NCBI RefSeq assembly: GCF_000213175.1 | Contig: NW_009799179.1 | Location: forward strand, 7,301,981-7,365,980 | DNA: 64,000 nt | Direction of reading: 5' to 3' | Source: Neurospora tetrasperma FGSC 2508 | Taxonomy: Eukaryota; Ascomycota; Sordariomycetes; Sordariales; Sordariaceae | The notes under the pieces: model-generated | Databases searched by the model: none | What the model was told of the DNA's origin: nothing | Seen by the model: the letters and a program-made list of their open reading frames with translations, nothing else | In this document: piece by piece, positions 46,820 to 58,937 of the stretch | Layout: each line of letters starts with the position of its first letter | How positions within the stretch are numbered: the stretch's first letter is position 1 | Made by a program: the position numbers and the translations under genes

Positions 46820-48352
46820 TCAGTGTCTCTTTGGATTAAGCCAAACAAGGATCTCATGACATCCTTTGGCCACTGAACTTCCAATAGCTGCAAGGATCTT
46901 CCACAACTGTTTAGGCAAGAACACTGCATATTCAAACAGTTCCTCCATGATCCACCAAAGAATTTTACCCACGAACCCAAGCATGTGGACGAGCGCTTTA
47001 TACGAAGCCTTTCCAAATGCTCTCATCCCAGAGAATACCGCCCGAGGTAGGTCGACAAAGAGGGCTTCCAGCGCTACCAGAATCCCGTTACCGACATCCT
47101 TGAGGGTGATGTTCCGGAAGAAGCTCGACACCGCCATAACAGCCGTGTGCATAGCCGACACCACCTTCAGAAACATGAACCCCGTCGCCAAACTGACCTT
47201 CCTCAAACTCTCCCATATCCACAGGCACATCACCTTCATGGCCCTCAGTATCCCCCTGATGATCCACCACATCCGCTTAGCCAACGCCTTTGCAAACCTC
47301 GCCATCCCCTTTGGGGCATGCTTCAAGGCCTTCACCGCCCGTCCAGCAGCCTGTACTGCCCTTTTAGTTCTTTCTGGCATCTTCTTCACCTGCTTCTTGC
47401 ACCACGGCCCAAACTGATGCTTATTCTTCCACGACCACTTCGCCAATTTCACGCTAGGCAAAACCACCAAGTGCTTCGGCAAGCTCCACAAAATCGCCTT
47501 GGGGATATACCACACACATAATACACAGAAGGCCCCGATGCCCTGGCAACTCCTCTTGATCCGTCGAGTGGCTACCGCGTGGTGCGTCCTCCACCGTCGG
47601 AACTCGCCGCCCCTGCGCGAGGGGAGCAGGTCAAAGATCTCCCTGTGTCCGTTGTCGGCCGCCAGGCGCAGGGCGAGCTGGCCGTCACCGGCTATGAGGG
47701 CGTCATTGGCGTGGAAATCCCTGAGGAGTAATTTTACCAAGGCAAGGTTGCCGGCTGCTGAGGCGGCCATGAGTGGCGTCCGCGCATCAGCACGCGGTTT
47801 GTTGTCTACTTTCTCCTTTTTACGCTTGGATGATGATGACGATGACGATGATGATGATGATGAGGACGAGCTCCGCTTGGAAGGAGTGCCAAAGATATTG
47901 ACATCTGCGCCGAGGTTCAAGAGGGCGCACACCATGGCGCCGTCACCGGCTTCCACGGCCGCGAGGAGTGGGGTTAGGCCATACTCGTTGGGAACGTCGG
48001 GGGAGACGAAGCCGCCAGTGATGAGTTTGGTTACCAGGTCGGTCTTCTTGAAGCTGATCGCGTCGAAGAAGATGCGGATTAGCCTGCATTGCAGATCGCG
48101 CCGTTCTTTTTGGATGTATGGTGAGTTGGGGTCGTCCAGGTTAATAGGGGACGACTTGGGGGATGAGGCGGCGGAATCGACAGCGGGAGGGAGGGGGGTT
48201 GGATATTGACTGAGTGGTAGGTGGAGGTCAATGTTCATGTTGAGATCAGCTGTTAATTGGGTGCTGTTCCCGTTGATGAAGTCCATGAATCTGTCGTTAT
48301 CGATTCTGGTGTAATTTGGCACGGGCGCGTCGGCGCCTTCTAACCTAGACAT
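46820..48352 (-). CDS. ankyrin-repeat protein with Trp-rich hydrophobic/basic C-terminal half
   Basis: A single exon encodes 510 residues. After a disordered N-terminus, residues about 101-245 form ankyrin repeats (NEYGLTPLLAAVEAGDGAMVCALLNLGADVN; ARTPLMAASAAGNLALVKLLL). A pure run of 15 Ser (161-175) followed by KRKKEK interrupts them. From about 265 to 505 the protein alternates hydrophobic, Trp-rich helices (AFCVLCVWYIPKAILWSLPK; MWWIIRGILRAMKVMCLWIWE; GFVGKILWWIMEELFEYAVF) with Lys/Arg-rich ones (KKQVKKMPERTKRAVQAAG). I see no named domain there. The pattern suggests repeated amphipathic or re-entrant helices that bind or span a membrane. No signal peptide is present. The start ATG at 48352 is the only sensible choice. 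Confidence 0.85.
   Translation of the reverse strand: MSRLEGADAPVPNYTRIDNDRFMDFINGNSTQLTADLNMNIDLHLPLSQYPTPLPPAVDSAASSPKSSPINLDDPNSPYIQKERRDLQCRLIRIFFDAISFKKTDLVTKLITGGFVSPDVPNEYGLTPLLAAVEAGDGAMVCALLNLGADVNIFGTPSKRSSSSSSSSSSSSSSSKRKKEKVDNKPRADARTPLMAASAAGNLALVKLLLRDFHANDALIAGDGQLALRLAADNGHREIFDLLPSRRGGEFRRWRTHHAVATRRIKRSCQGIGAFCVLCVWYIPKAILWSLPKHLVVLPSVKLAKWSWKNKHQFGPWCKKQVKKMPERTKRAVQAAGRAVKALKHAPKGMARFAKALAKRMWWIIRGILRAMKVMCLWIWESLRKVSLATGFMFLKVVSAMHTAVMAVSSFFRNITLKDVGNGILVALEALFVDLPRAVFSGMRAFGKASYKALVHMLGFVGKILWWIMEELFEYAVFLPKQLWKILAAIGSSVAKGCHEILVWLNPKRH
47827..47871. repeat. TGA/GAT trinucleotide tract encoding poly-Ser
   Basis: 45 nt of near-perfect GAT-type triplets with interspersed GAC inside the ankyrin gene. 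On the minus strand it reads as 15 Ser codons (mostly TCA with TCG, TCC and AGC). It is an in-frame microsatellite, so its length is likely to vary between strains without breaking the gene. Confidence 0.92.
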
Positions 48353-49426
48353 GATGTCTGATTAGGTGATATTTGAGCGAGATATGAGGAGGGTTGAATC
48401 GGTGATTGTTTGGTCGAGAGCTTGTATGCACTTTTATCGTCGCTGTTTGCTCGGTCAGCGAAGCAAAAGAGAAGTTCGTCCTTGGTTCTTCTGCGCGGCT
48501 GTTGGTTAGGTATATATCCCACAATCCATATGGGTCGCAAGATTTGAAAGGGTATCACAAAGAATGCAGGTTGCTCAGTCCCGATAAGGTATTTCTGACG
48601 TGTCATGATGACGGCGTCAATGAGATAGCGAGGGGCTGAAGAGATGCCTAGAGCAGTGGTCCGGAGGGATGAACTCGAGTCGCACAGCCGCAATGCCCAG
48701 CGGGCCAGCAACCAGTCTGCCTCGCCATCTTTGTCCAATTACAATTCGGATACTACTTATCCTAACAAACTACGGGTTGGTTTCACGGCAGAATGTTCCA
48801 AAGTTCAAAGGCACCTTACAAGGCTAACGAGAGAGAAGGGTGCATCGAAATATTTCGCACCGCATGTTTTCGACCGAGAACCTGAAAGACTGGGAAAACC
48901 ATGCATAGACACTCGCTTACACACAGATCAAATCGAGTCCATATCTTAAATGCTCCCTCCCATCCATTGAGCCTTTCCCAAATACCTCAGTAGCTCGCTA
49001 TAAAATCTCCACTTCATCCATGGAGGTGCCCTCAGCCAAATTAGCTCACAACAAGACAGCCACACAGCCCACAACACCAGCCCTCTCGGCGATCTGTCCC
49101 GTTCAAGATGTAACAAAGATACAGCGCCCTTTCAAGGGAAATTATAGCTCTACAAATGAATGAGCGGAAGACCTCAAGAGTAGGAAAAATCACTATGAGA
49201 ACGGAACCATAGTGTTCATGCCAAGAAAGGGGAAATAAGAAATGTTAAGTGCGATTTGTGTGAATCAGATGTTCGTCAGGACTCGAAAAGTGTTGAATTC
49301 TACCTAGAGGTACTCTACTTAGTTCGTTAAATTTCATTTCCACAAAATGATTCAGCATGCCAACATAGTCTCTCTTTCCTATCCAGTAGGGATGGGTGGC
49401 ATCATAACCATTGAACACTGGGGACC
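48353..49426. other. intergenic ankyrin promoter / CoA-ligase 3' end
   Basis: About 1.07 kb with short frames only. It presumably holds the ankyrin gene leader (left) and the 3' untranslated region of the CoA ligase gene (right). Confidence 0.5.
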
Positions 49427-51528
49427 TTATAGCTTCGAAGCAGCAGCAGCTCCCCTCTTCTTCTTCTGATAAACCTGAATCTCCACCCCCTTGGTGTCCT
49501 CCCCACCACTCTTCAAGACCCTCCTTAAGATTTTCCCACTAGGGCTTTTGGGGATTTGCTTCACAAACATCACGCCTCCCATAAGCCACTTATACTTGGT
49601 TGTCCTCTTTTCCACCAAAACCCTGAGTTCATGCGCCAGTTTTTCTAGCTCCATCTTATTCTCGAGCGCCTCCGGCTTGTGCGGAACCACATATGCTCTC
49701 GGCCACTCCGTCGCCTCCGACTCGTCATACACGCCCACCACGCCCGCATCCGCCACCGACGGGCTGCTGCACAACACGGCCTCCAGCTCCGCCGGCGCAA
49801 CCTGGTATGCGCGCACCTTGATCAGCTCCTTCAGCCGGTCCGTGATCCGGAGCCTTCCCTGCGCACTGATAGTGCCCACGTCGCCTGTGCGGAACCACCC
49901 ATCAGCCGTCAGCGCCTCCCTCGTGACCGACATATCCGGCTCCTGACCCTTAGGGGTCCTGAACATGCCCACGGGCAGATACGCGTTAAGCAGCGTCGGC
50001 GACCGAATCAAAATCTCCCCTTCCTGCCCTATCCTCGCCGCCTTGGTTTTCCCGTCCACTAGCCCCGGAGCGGGCACATCCATATCAGCAATCATGACCT
50101 CGACGCCCCAATGCGGCACGCCCGTCTCGCCCGCCTGCTCCACCATCTCCTTCTCGCTCGTGCCGCGCTGCAGCGAGGTGCTGCACGTCTCGCTCAGTCC
50201 GTAGCCCAGCCTGACTCTGAACCCGCACCGCTTGTACACCTCCACGACCACCTCGTGTCCGAGGGGAGCGCCGCCCGTGACGGCTGCCACGATGGAGCTG
50301 AAGCCGTTCTTACCCGTCTTCGGGTCGCGCTTGGCGTATTTCTCGACTACAGGAGCCTTGGCCAACATCACGGCAATGGGCGGCGCCATGTGCAGGTACG
50401 TGATCTTCCTCTTCGGGATGGCGGCGAGCATGCCGTCGAGACTGAAGGACGGCATCACGTACACGGTGCTGCCTGTCATGATGGCGAGCAAAACGATGTT
50501 ACAGAGACCGAAGACATGGTAGAAGGGTACGTAGCCAAGCCAGCGTTGCTGCCGGACCTTTGCAAGAGAGTGGTAGTCGGATGCGTCGTGCCACATGTGC
50601 GCGCCGGAGAAGTTGAGCGCGTGGTGAGAGAGGAGGACGCCCTTGGATCGGCCGGAGGTGCCGGAGGACCAGAGAATGACGGCTGTGCGAGCGGGGGAGG
50701 CGGAAGAGGGAAGGAAGGAGGAGGGGACCACTGTTGCTCGGGAAGAGCGCAGGAGGACCTTCCAGTCCTGGGTTTTGTTCGTCTTCTTACTGCTGCTGCT
50801 GCCGCTGCCGACAGAGGTAGGCGGTGACGATGACGATACAGAAGGGTAGTGGTCCTTGGCTGCATCAAAGGTGAAGATGGGCACGGCGTCAAAGAAGGCT
50901 CGGTCTCGCGGCTCCTGCTTCTCCAGCGCCTCGCGCATGGCGCCGAGACAGGCTTTGGCCGTGATGATGGCTCGTGGCCGAGAGTTTTGGAGGATCCAAG
51001 CGATTTCATCGCTCGTAAGGGCGGGCGAGACCAGCGTTGCGGTGAGTCCGGCGGCCAGCGTTCCCAGGAGCACGGGCGCAAAAGCAAGTGAGTTGGGAAG
51101 CTGGATAAGGACGATTGGGGCGATCTCGGGCCCTTGCGGGCAGGTCGGTGTTGGTGGGAGTTTGATGATATCGCTGGGGTTGAGACCCAGACTCAGCAGA
51201 CCGGCGGCGAGGGCAAGGGCATCGCTTCTCATTTGGCCAAAGGTGAGTTTGCGGTCTTGTTTAGGGTGGTGATGTGTCAACTTTGAAGTCTACCGAGTGC
51301 AAGGTTCCAGACGTTAAGAAAATGCTAACCTGAAGCATTGTCCACAAAGATTGGCCTCTCATCCTCGATCTTGTCCAATACTTGAGCTTGAGGGGTGTAG
51401 TCGTTCGCAGACGAAAAGGGCTGACTGAAACACCAGTCAAAGGTATTGCTGAGGGGAACATGGCCAGGCGGTGTTCCAGAGTAAGCTTCCCTCGTGCTCG
51501 TCAAGGTCGATGGCGGTGTTGTTGACAT
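49427..51528 (-). CDS. peroxisomal acyl/aryl-CoA ligase (4-coumarate-CoA ligase-like)
   Basis: Two exons, 51528-51330 and 51255-49427, encode 675 residues. The 74-nt intron joins PIFVDNAS to DRKLTFGQMRSDAL. It belongs to the ANL (AMP-forming) superfamily: the P-loop SSGTSGRSKGV lies at about 263-273, with YVPFYHVFG, TGGAPLGHEV, YGLSETC, the adenylation motif DGWFRTGDVG, ITDRLKELIKV and the catalytic-Lys motif KSPSGKILRR near the end. The C-terminus is SKL, a canonical peroxisomal targeting signal. Such enzymes activate fatty or aromatic acids to CoA thioesters for beta-oxidation or secondary metabolism. The exact acid cannot be read from sequence. A Ser-rich insert near residues 205-225 and a basic QKKKRGAAAASKL tail are peculiar to this copy. 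Confidence 0.93.
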
Positions 51529-54500
51529 ATTGAGGAGGATCTGTCCCTGAGTCCAGCCTTGTGAACCAAGTCAAAGTGACTGTTGGTGATGATGATGGTA
51601 ATGTTGATGATGATTAGATGGGAGATTGGAGACGTCCTTTCCTTGACCTTAGGTTAGAACCCGTTCCCAGATATCTGATACCTGGCTTGACTTCCATGGT
51701 CCTATCATATTTCTTGACCGAGGCAGTGGGGTTGGATGGGACGGGCGGAAAGCTGGAGCGGGACATTGGATCTGGACCCAACTGCCCCTTGGACCTGAAG
51801 GCATTCGACGGAGCGGCACAAGTACATAGTAGCAGCGGGAGAGTGTCGGTGATGGGAGCGGTTAGAGTCGACCGGGGATAAAAGCTACCCCGGAAACCCA
51901 CTTCCCCCACCTCTTCGAGAACCCTCCACGCCCGCTCGGACCGAATGCCCACTTCCCATCCGGCTCCACCTCCACTCAATTCCCCAAATTCCGGGGAGGG
52001 GGGGCCAAGACCCGCGAGCCCGCCAAGGCAGGGGAAGTGCCAAGATGAAGGCACGCTGATTGTTTCAAGTGCGGGACACTCGGCAGTTGTTGATGAGAAC
52101 AATTGGGGTAACGATTTCCTTTGATGGCTATAATAGTTCGGCGGAAGACGCTCCGATAATTCCGTGACAAAACCTCAATGGGCCTCTGCCATTCCTCGGC
52201 TTCGGCCTACACTACAGGATGTACAATTCCGTGTCATCTCATTTGCTGGCCTAGACGGGGCAAAGCACGGTGGATCTCGGTGGATCAAGCTGTCAAAAGA
52301 GTTCAGTTCCTGGGCGTAACCAGGGATATGCCGGTTTAATGCTATTCCAATATCAACATCATCATCGACGACAACAACAACAACAACAACAACAACAACA
52401 GACGACTTCCTAAACTTTCCTTTCTTTATAAGAAGAAAAAGAAAGGAAAAAGAAACCGTTTACTTGGCGAGAAGAAGGATACGATCAGGATATCCAGAGC
52501 GAGCAAGGAATGCGCAGGTACATAGCTTGAAGTCTACTTACCTAACGCATGTCAAGCGACCTGCAGCCCATGCTGGCGCTACAGTGAACGGCAGCAGGCA
52601 TTAGCGGACTTGTCAACAAACCAAACACCCAGTCATCAACAAAGCCAGAAAAAGACGAGGACAACATCAAACAAGCGGACGAAAACGAAGGCTGTACTCC
52701 CATTTTATATACACTCGGCCTGGCATCCACAGATTCCTCGTCTTCCTCACCACGACTCACCGGGTTTGATTACCTTCCCCACCCGGCTCCCCACCGAAAC
52801 CAGTTCGCCCGTCCCGGTCCTGGGCCCTTCCATCCATCATCAAAAAGACTAAAAAGGGGGGCTCCCCTCATCACGGGTACGGTAACCATACTCACTTCGA
52901 CAACCTACCTAAACTGAGCTCCTACCGGAGGTACCTCCTGCGCAGATGCAGGTACATGGGCTAGCTATTATATCGTCTCATTTCAGTTCGATGGCCGCTT
53001 CATAAGCGCATCCAACCGTCGAACGCCAAAACACTGAGCCAAGCTGTCCGCTGTTCATCATCCATCTTCCTTGAGCGCCAGCGGTGCAAAGGAACATAGT
53101 TGAGGGATGCGGGAGACTGGGGAGGGAAGGTTGAAAAATAAGAATACTATAAGGGAACAGGTACCCGAGCATCACAGTCGATCCCATCTAGAACCAGGCC
53201 TCTGGCTCGGTTCGACATGGTTCAACACGTCAAGTTGTTATTCTTTCAAGCGAGCCCTTTAGCCATCGCTTCAGAGGAAGAAAAAAAAGATGAGATTATG
53301 AACGACAACTTGACTGGGTTGGAATAAAGAATCATCCCAGCTCCCAGGTGGGCAATGACCGATAAGGTCCACGCTTTTCCACGCTTGAACTGTTGATCAA
53401 TGTTCGGTTATCAACAACGGTCATGTACTACCACGCTACATGCACTGGTTCACGAAATATGTAAAGACGAGCAGGGACTAGGGGAGTTGGTAAATGAGAC
53501 GTGTTGGCTCCAGGTTAGGTAGTCTTGGGACTTTTTTTCGGTCAAAGGACGCTAAAAAACTAGACCCAACTGGCTGTTCCACCCAACAATTGCTCTCCAT
53601 GGGCACCTAGACCTAGGCTGGGGAGACACTGTGATAGAAGCGGCGTCTTCTCCGTCTTGTCTCATTTGCCCTGTCTACAAGACACCCCTAGTACTCAATG
53701 AGACCTGGACTGTACTGTACCGAGAGGCTGAGTCGTCGGCTAGCCGTGTTGAGGCAGAATGTTTTGGGAAATCGGTTGGTACTCCAGTCAGTTGGTCAGT
53801 CGGTAAGTAGGTGTTCGGACATTTTCGGATACTTTTTGCGACTCGTGTTTGGTACGATTCAACTTTTGGATCTTTGGTTTCTCGGATTTAGAACGGGTCC
53901 TGTAAATGCCCATGAATTCTAAGACATAATGTATGTAATGGAACCCGACTGTTTGGGCGACTGGGCACAAATGATCATGAGTAAACGAAGCTAGATGGTC
54001 AGTTACGGTGAGGATTCGTGGTCTTGACATTGTATGGGAAAGAAAGATGAAAGTTCAACACACGTCCATCAGTATACTGAAAATGTCAGGACGAACGATC
54101 AACATGTATGCCTAGACCGTGAAGGATCTGAACCCCATTTGGGGGTCAAAAATGCTGGTATTCAAAAACACACTCATATAACCTACTATCAATGATAATT
54201 GCGTGCCTTCTTGCCTCAAGAGAGTCGAAATGTGATGCAGTTGCGAGCTCAGAAGCTACTGCACCGCCCCCAAGCAAGCTAAATGTAATCCTCTTCACGC
54301 TCTCCTGCAACCCACGTGCAATGCTATCAGGGAATCGAACAAACAGAAGAAATCAAATAACCAGCCCAAAGTGGAGCTGCACAAGAGCTCATAAATAACA
54401 GACACAAAGACCAAAATCAGACAAAAACAGTGGAGAAAAAAAATGAAAAGGGGTATTATGACGATGACAGATGGCCGTCCCTGAAGAACAAAAGAAAAAG

Positions 54501-54889
54501 AACAAGAGTTTTTCCTCCCAGAACCAAGAACAGAACTTTCGCAAAACTGCGAAGTAGAAGGACGAGTTTGCCGCCGCCGCGCTGAGCCCCAATCCAAGCG
54601 AAAATGAAGTGCTGAAGCAATTTTGATTCCTCCCAGAAACATGAATGATATCGAATCAAAAACAAAAAGCCGCCCCAGTAGTTTTTGAGCAAGTGTGTCG
54701 ACGTCGAAGTCGACAATGCCGTTAGATTAAAATGAATGACCCATGGCTAACCGTGTGGTTATGGTTGTTGTCTTTTTTAGAGTTGTTGTATAAGAAGAGC
54801 CGGGGAGAGTTGGTGAAGTTTGGTTGGTCATAAAGTCATTCCGTTTGTGAAGGTGATCGTGTTGTCGTCGTTGTTTCGGCGGTTGTTGT
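51529..54889. other. intergenic, 3.4 kb
   Basis: No supported protein gene. The left end is the CoA-ligase promoter and leader. It contains the AAC repeat at 52371-52400, and on the minus strand a TATATAA-like box near 52703-52711 with a donor-like gtaagt at 52541. The 162-codon minus-strand frame at 51614-52102 lacks homology I can recognise. The right end should carry the 3' untranslated region of the small gene at 54890. Confidence 0.45.
52371..52400. repeat. (ACA)10 microsatellite
   Basis: Ten perfect ACA/AAC triplets lie outside any coding sequence, flanked by GACG on both sides and preceded by shorter atc/gac triplet runs. Confidence 0.95.
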
Positions 54890-55232
54890 TCAATACACCT
54901 GGCTCTTGTCGCGTCGAATCATATGTTCCCATGGGACTGCTCCCCTTTGCCTGCTCTTACACTCCCCACAGTCGACATCTCTGAGAAAAGGGTGTTAGTG
55001 TTTGGGTGTCGTAATTATAATCCTTTGGAAGGACAACTCACTTCTGCTCAAAGTGAGCTACGTTCGGTTTACACCTCTTGTGGGTGATAGTGTACTCACG
55101 ACACCAGTGGGACGCTATCCAGCGCATGTGCCGGCAGGCATATTCTCTCTGGCCAAGTCATGTCGTGTTAGTTCATTGTTATGAGTCGGTAGATGAAGAG
55201 AGGATGAGACTCACCTGAATGTAGTCGCACAT
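54890..55232 (-). CDS. small Cys/His-containing fungal protein, 71 aa, three exons
   Basis: Too broken to appear as an open frame, but assembled cleanly from exons 55232-55215, 55148-55042 and 54980-54890. The introns are 66 and 61 nt, with gtgagt donors, a CTAAC branch in both (gaactaacac, acactaacac) and cag acceptors. All phases agree. The product begins MCDYIQREYACRHMRWIASHWC, continues REYTITHKRCKPNVAHFEQ, then KDVDCGECKSRQRG and ends in VPWEHMIRRDKSQVY. Cys residues at positions 2, 11, 22 and 32 and a CGEC pair near 47-50, with His 13 and 20, suggest a compact metal-binding or zinc-stabilised fold. The MC-x-Y...C-x-H pattern recalls short uncharacterised proteins of filamentous fungi. 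No signal peptide is seen. Its function is unknown. Confidence 0.8.
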
Positions 55233-58200
55233 AATTCCTAATAGAACCCTAAGCGTGTGCAGAATCTGATAGGACAAGGTGTGGCTGAACTGGACTGGAC
55301 TGGACTGGCACTTTTTGGTTGTTGGAACCTTGGAAACTTCGAACCGTTCCTGAGACGGGGCGGATCGACTCGTTTATGGAGTTGATATGATGTTCATGTG
55401 ACTGAAGCTATCAAAATAAACGGGTGAAAAAAATGAAGCGGGAACAATACCCGTTCTTGTACTTGGCGGTCTCCATCATATCCACAATCCAGTTATTGTC
55501 TCTCTCCACAACAAACTTCATCAGCCCTACTTCAGAACGCATATGGGCATGGTTGTTGTCGAAGTTGCGAACACGATGTGGTGTCAAAGTGGACACTGGG
55601 CTTGCCAGTCAGGCCAGGCCCGGGTATTTTTGCGAAGTTAGGAAGGGTAAGAAAAAGAAACGCAAATGGTTCATGGCAAAAGAAAAACTGCTGTCACGAT
55701 CCATGACACAAAGCTATAGTTCCAGAGATCGGGAAAAGGAACGTCGGATCAGGTCTTTGCTTGTCAGGTCTTCCCCAAAAAAAAAGACAGTGCTTACTCT
55801 CACACTGTAAGAGGATTAGGTGGGAGGGTACGTAAGTACAAGGGTGTAACGCCTGGAGGACTGACCAGTTATTTACTTCAAGATCGCTTAGGTATCTTGG
55901 TGTATTTCCAGGGCGCCAACTGGCTTGGCTTCGACCTCAACCCAATCACGAACCCTAGCACACATCCTCTGTTGTGTGTCAACCAGTCAGACAAGCACCA
56001 CCCGAAAAACGACGAGAATGAAAGCGAAGAAAGCCATCTCCGGACCGAGAGCAACAAATATGATATAACTGATAGAAGACATGGCTCTGATGCACAAGAA
56101 TACTCATTGTTGCGCTTATCAAAGCCAACAAAAATGCGTACACCGATCATGTCGTCGGGGAAAAAGAAAGGGGGGGGAGTGGTGGGGGGTTGCAACCAAA
56201 GTGTATGTTGTAACCGTTGTAGATGTGTACCTAGCGAGGGCTTAGATTCAGGCAATTCGGACTTTCCTACTTGATGTGGTTGAAGGCGTTCTTCCCTTGC
56301 TCACAAGCGCTGCCATAGCACCTCTGACAATGCGTTGCAGCTGTGTTGGACACTCGCCAATATTCACTACCTATATGAGTCGCAAATAATGTCACTGTGG
56401 ATTTCGTCGATGGTGACGTCTCGGTAACAAATGGGATGTAACAGCCCCATTACCACCAACTGAGCCAGATTCGTTGATTTGCACAGTTCAGATATTCCGG
56501 TGCTGGAGTTGTGGAAAAAGACGTTGGGAGGCATTTTGTGTGATCATTTTGGTTTTAGCAGTGGTAACCCAAGGACCCCCGGCGTCAAATTCCGGATGTC
56601 TACACTCCCGAGCCCGCCACAATTGTAATGGCTAAGGCAGAGACAGCCATATCACATATCACACTCCCGTTTGCAGCCTCTGAAGGGCCGGGATAACAGC
56701 GCGGGTAACGGCAATTGGATGGCCTTGTCATGATCGCCGCCCAACGTTCTGATGCTTGCTGTATCAACAAGGAACAGTTGCGCCCAGAAACACCAGATTG
56801 GGTACGCTCCGGCTGGGTATGCAACCAAGTCCAGGGTCATGACCCAGCAGCGCGGGATAAGGAAGAAGAAAGAACTGAAAACGCGGGGGCGCTCCTGTTT
56901 GTTTCGACAATGCGGGTTTTAAGTCTCAGGCACGCATGTAAAGTGAGGTGAACTCGACGAAGATCGCAGCCTCCTCATGGGCGTAGGACAATCAGCAAAG
57001 GGCGCAATTTCGTCGGTGATTCGAATTCCTCTCGGCAAGATTGGCCTCGCAAGTCCGTCAGATATGGTACCCCTGTTTGGCACAAAACGGTTCATGTGCA
57101 ACGCACATGGTTTAGGTAACGGTTCGAGCGCATTGGGACGTTGAATTCCTGTTTCTAAGCCCACTGCGGAGAAGCCTTTAAGGGAGCGCTGGCTAGGATG
57201 ACGGCTTCGACGCGTTACAGCGCCCGTGAGGGTCGTTCAATGGACCGCTGGTGCTTGAGCAGCAGCGAGCACAGTCGAGAACAGTGGTTGAGAAGTGATC
57301 GTCCGGCCAGCTGGGACATGGGGACATGGGGCAGCCATGACGTATGTACACTGGAGGCAGTCAAGCATGATCCAAGGACAGACCGGAAGTGGACCTAGCG
57401 ATCCATCCCAGCCGTTGCAGAGTTCAGGCTGTTGCGGAAAGACGGGGCCTGCATGATCGAGCGGGTTGAAACCGGTAGGGTGTGACGGAAACCATGCTGT
57501 TGATGTCTCGGGAGGGTGGCTAGAGACGGTGGGCTCGCCGGTCGTCCAACGGGCATGGTTTTAGAATGTCTTGCTTTCCTTTTTCCTTCCTGAGTGGGCT
57601 GTTCAGCAACAAGGACAGACCAGAGCCATCAGCCAGGCAGATGCTAGTGTGATAAAAAGCGGGCGCAGGCCGTGTCTCTGTCAAAAATTGAGCTGGGTAT
57701 CAATATTACCAGGTACCAGGTCTGGTTTGTTTGTCAAGCCACGTGCTACTCTGGGGCCGGAATTTGACCGAGTCAGCTGGCTCCCAGCTATCTGGGTAGG
57801 ATATCCCATTTGAAATATCGAACGGTGCAATTACCAAGGTGCATTGAAGGCCGTAGCGAGCCGTCAAATGCCAACCAAACGCCCATCGGAAGTGTATATG
57901 TACGTGCTCGTCGGTGATGTGCGCGAAGAAAATCCCGTGGACCCGAGGCAGAGTCGATCAGAGGCGTCCGGCTACCGTACACGGCTGAACCATAATTTCG
58001 GGTCGGCGGCGCTCTGCAATTTGGCGTCGACGTGGGAGTCGAAATTGGGGGTGGAACTGTTTATGTGGAAGTGGCGAGAAGAAGAGAATGGACGTTGTGG
58101 TGATGGGGGAGTTGGGGATGATCTGCAGGCCCGCGGCTCGGGCGTCTGGCACCCAAGCCCGAATGCCGAAGTGACCTTGCCGCTTGACAGTCGGGTGCCT

Positions 58201-58937
58201 GCTCTTGTGCTGCTCTCACTGCAGGTGGCGCCTGCCAGCGGGCAATCAGTGCAGCCCCAGATGACAGCGGCCCGGTGACAATCACTGGGCGGCGCACCCA
58301 AACAACGTTCTGACGTCTCGCACCACCTTCCATCATTTGAAACGCAACCTTGAAACTCAACGGGGAACACAGGACTTTATTTCAACGTCACAAAGGACCC
58401 GAGGTGACGCCCAAACGTCGATTCGCTCTTTCATGTCGTTCACCCAAGACAACATCATGTCACTCAACCACCACCACTGACGAGACGACTGTTCTCCGCT
58501 CGCCCAGAGCGCCAAAAACAGGATGCACTCAGTCACCAAAACGACCGAGTCAAAGTGTTGTTGAAGGCTTGGTTGACTTGAGTTCCTCTAGGAGGCACAA
58601 GAACTTGAATGCCAAATGCGAAAAAGAAAAATGAAGAAAAAAATTAAAACATAAAAAGGAACAACAAGGAAGAACAGCGAAAGAAAAGGCCCCAGCCCAC
58701 GCAAAGCCAAATATCCGTCAAAATACAAATGGCTGCCTTTCATCCAGTCCTCACTATCACTGGAAACTCGACATCATCTGGCTGTTGTGTGCCTGGACTG
58801 TATGCCAGCAACTATCGCCCATCCCCAATCCTGCTCCGGATGAAGCCACTACCTCCACCTAGCCACTCCGACCACCGCCTCCTCCCAAGCTGAACTTCCA
58901 AGGACGAAAATCCCGGAATCGTGCCACTTTTGGTTCT
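55233..58937. other. intergenic, 3.7 kb
   Basis: The left end has the promoter of the small gene, including tandem ccagt repeats (about 55290-55310). A G-rich run lies at 56170-56190. I see only short frames of non-coding character elsewhere and no RNA gene. It presumably also holds the 3' untranslated region of the DUF4360 gene at the right. Confidence 0.4.

Noticed and set aside
51614-52102. 162-codon minus-strand frame upstream of the CoA ligase
   Set aside because: No family resemblance, and the G/C-rich composition looks like promoter or leader sequence.
55411-55596. Minus-strand frame upstream of the small Cys gene
   Set aside because: Considered as an additional upstream exon, but no phase-compatible splice to MCDYIQ was found.
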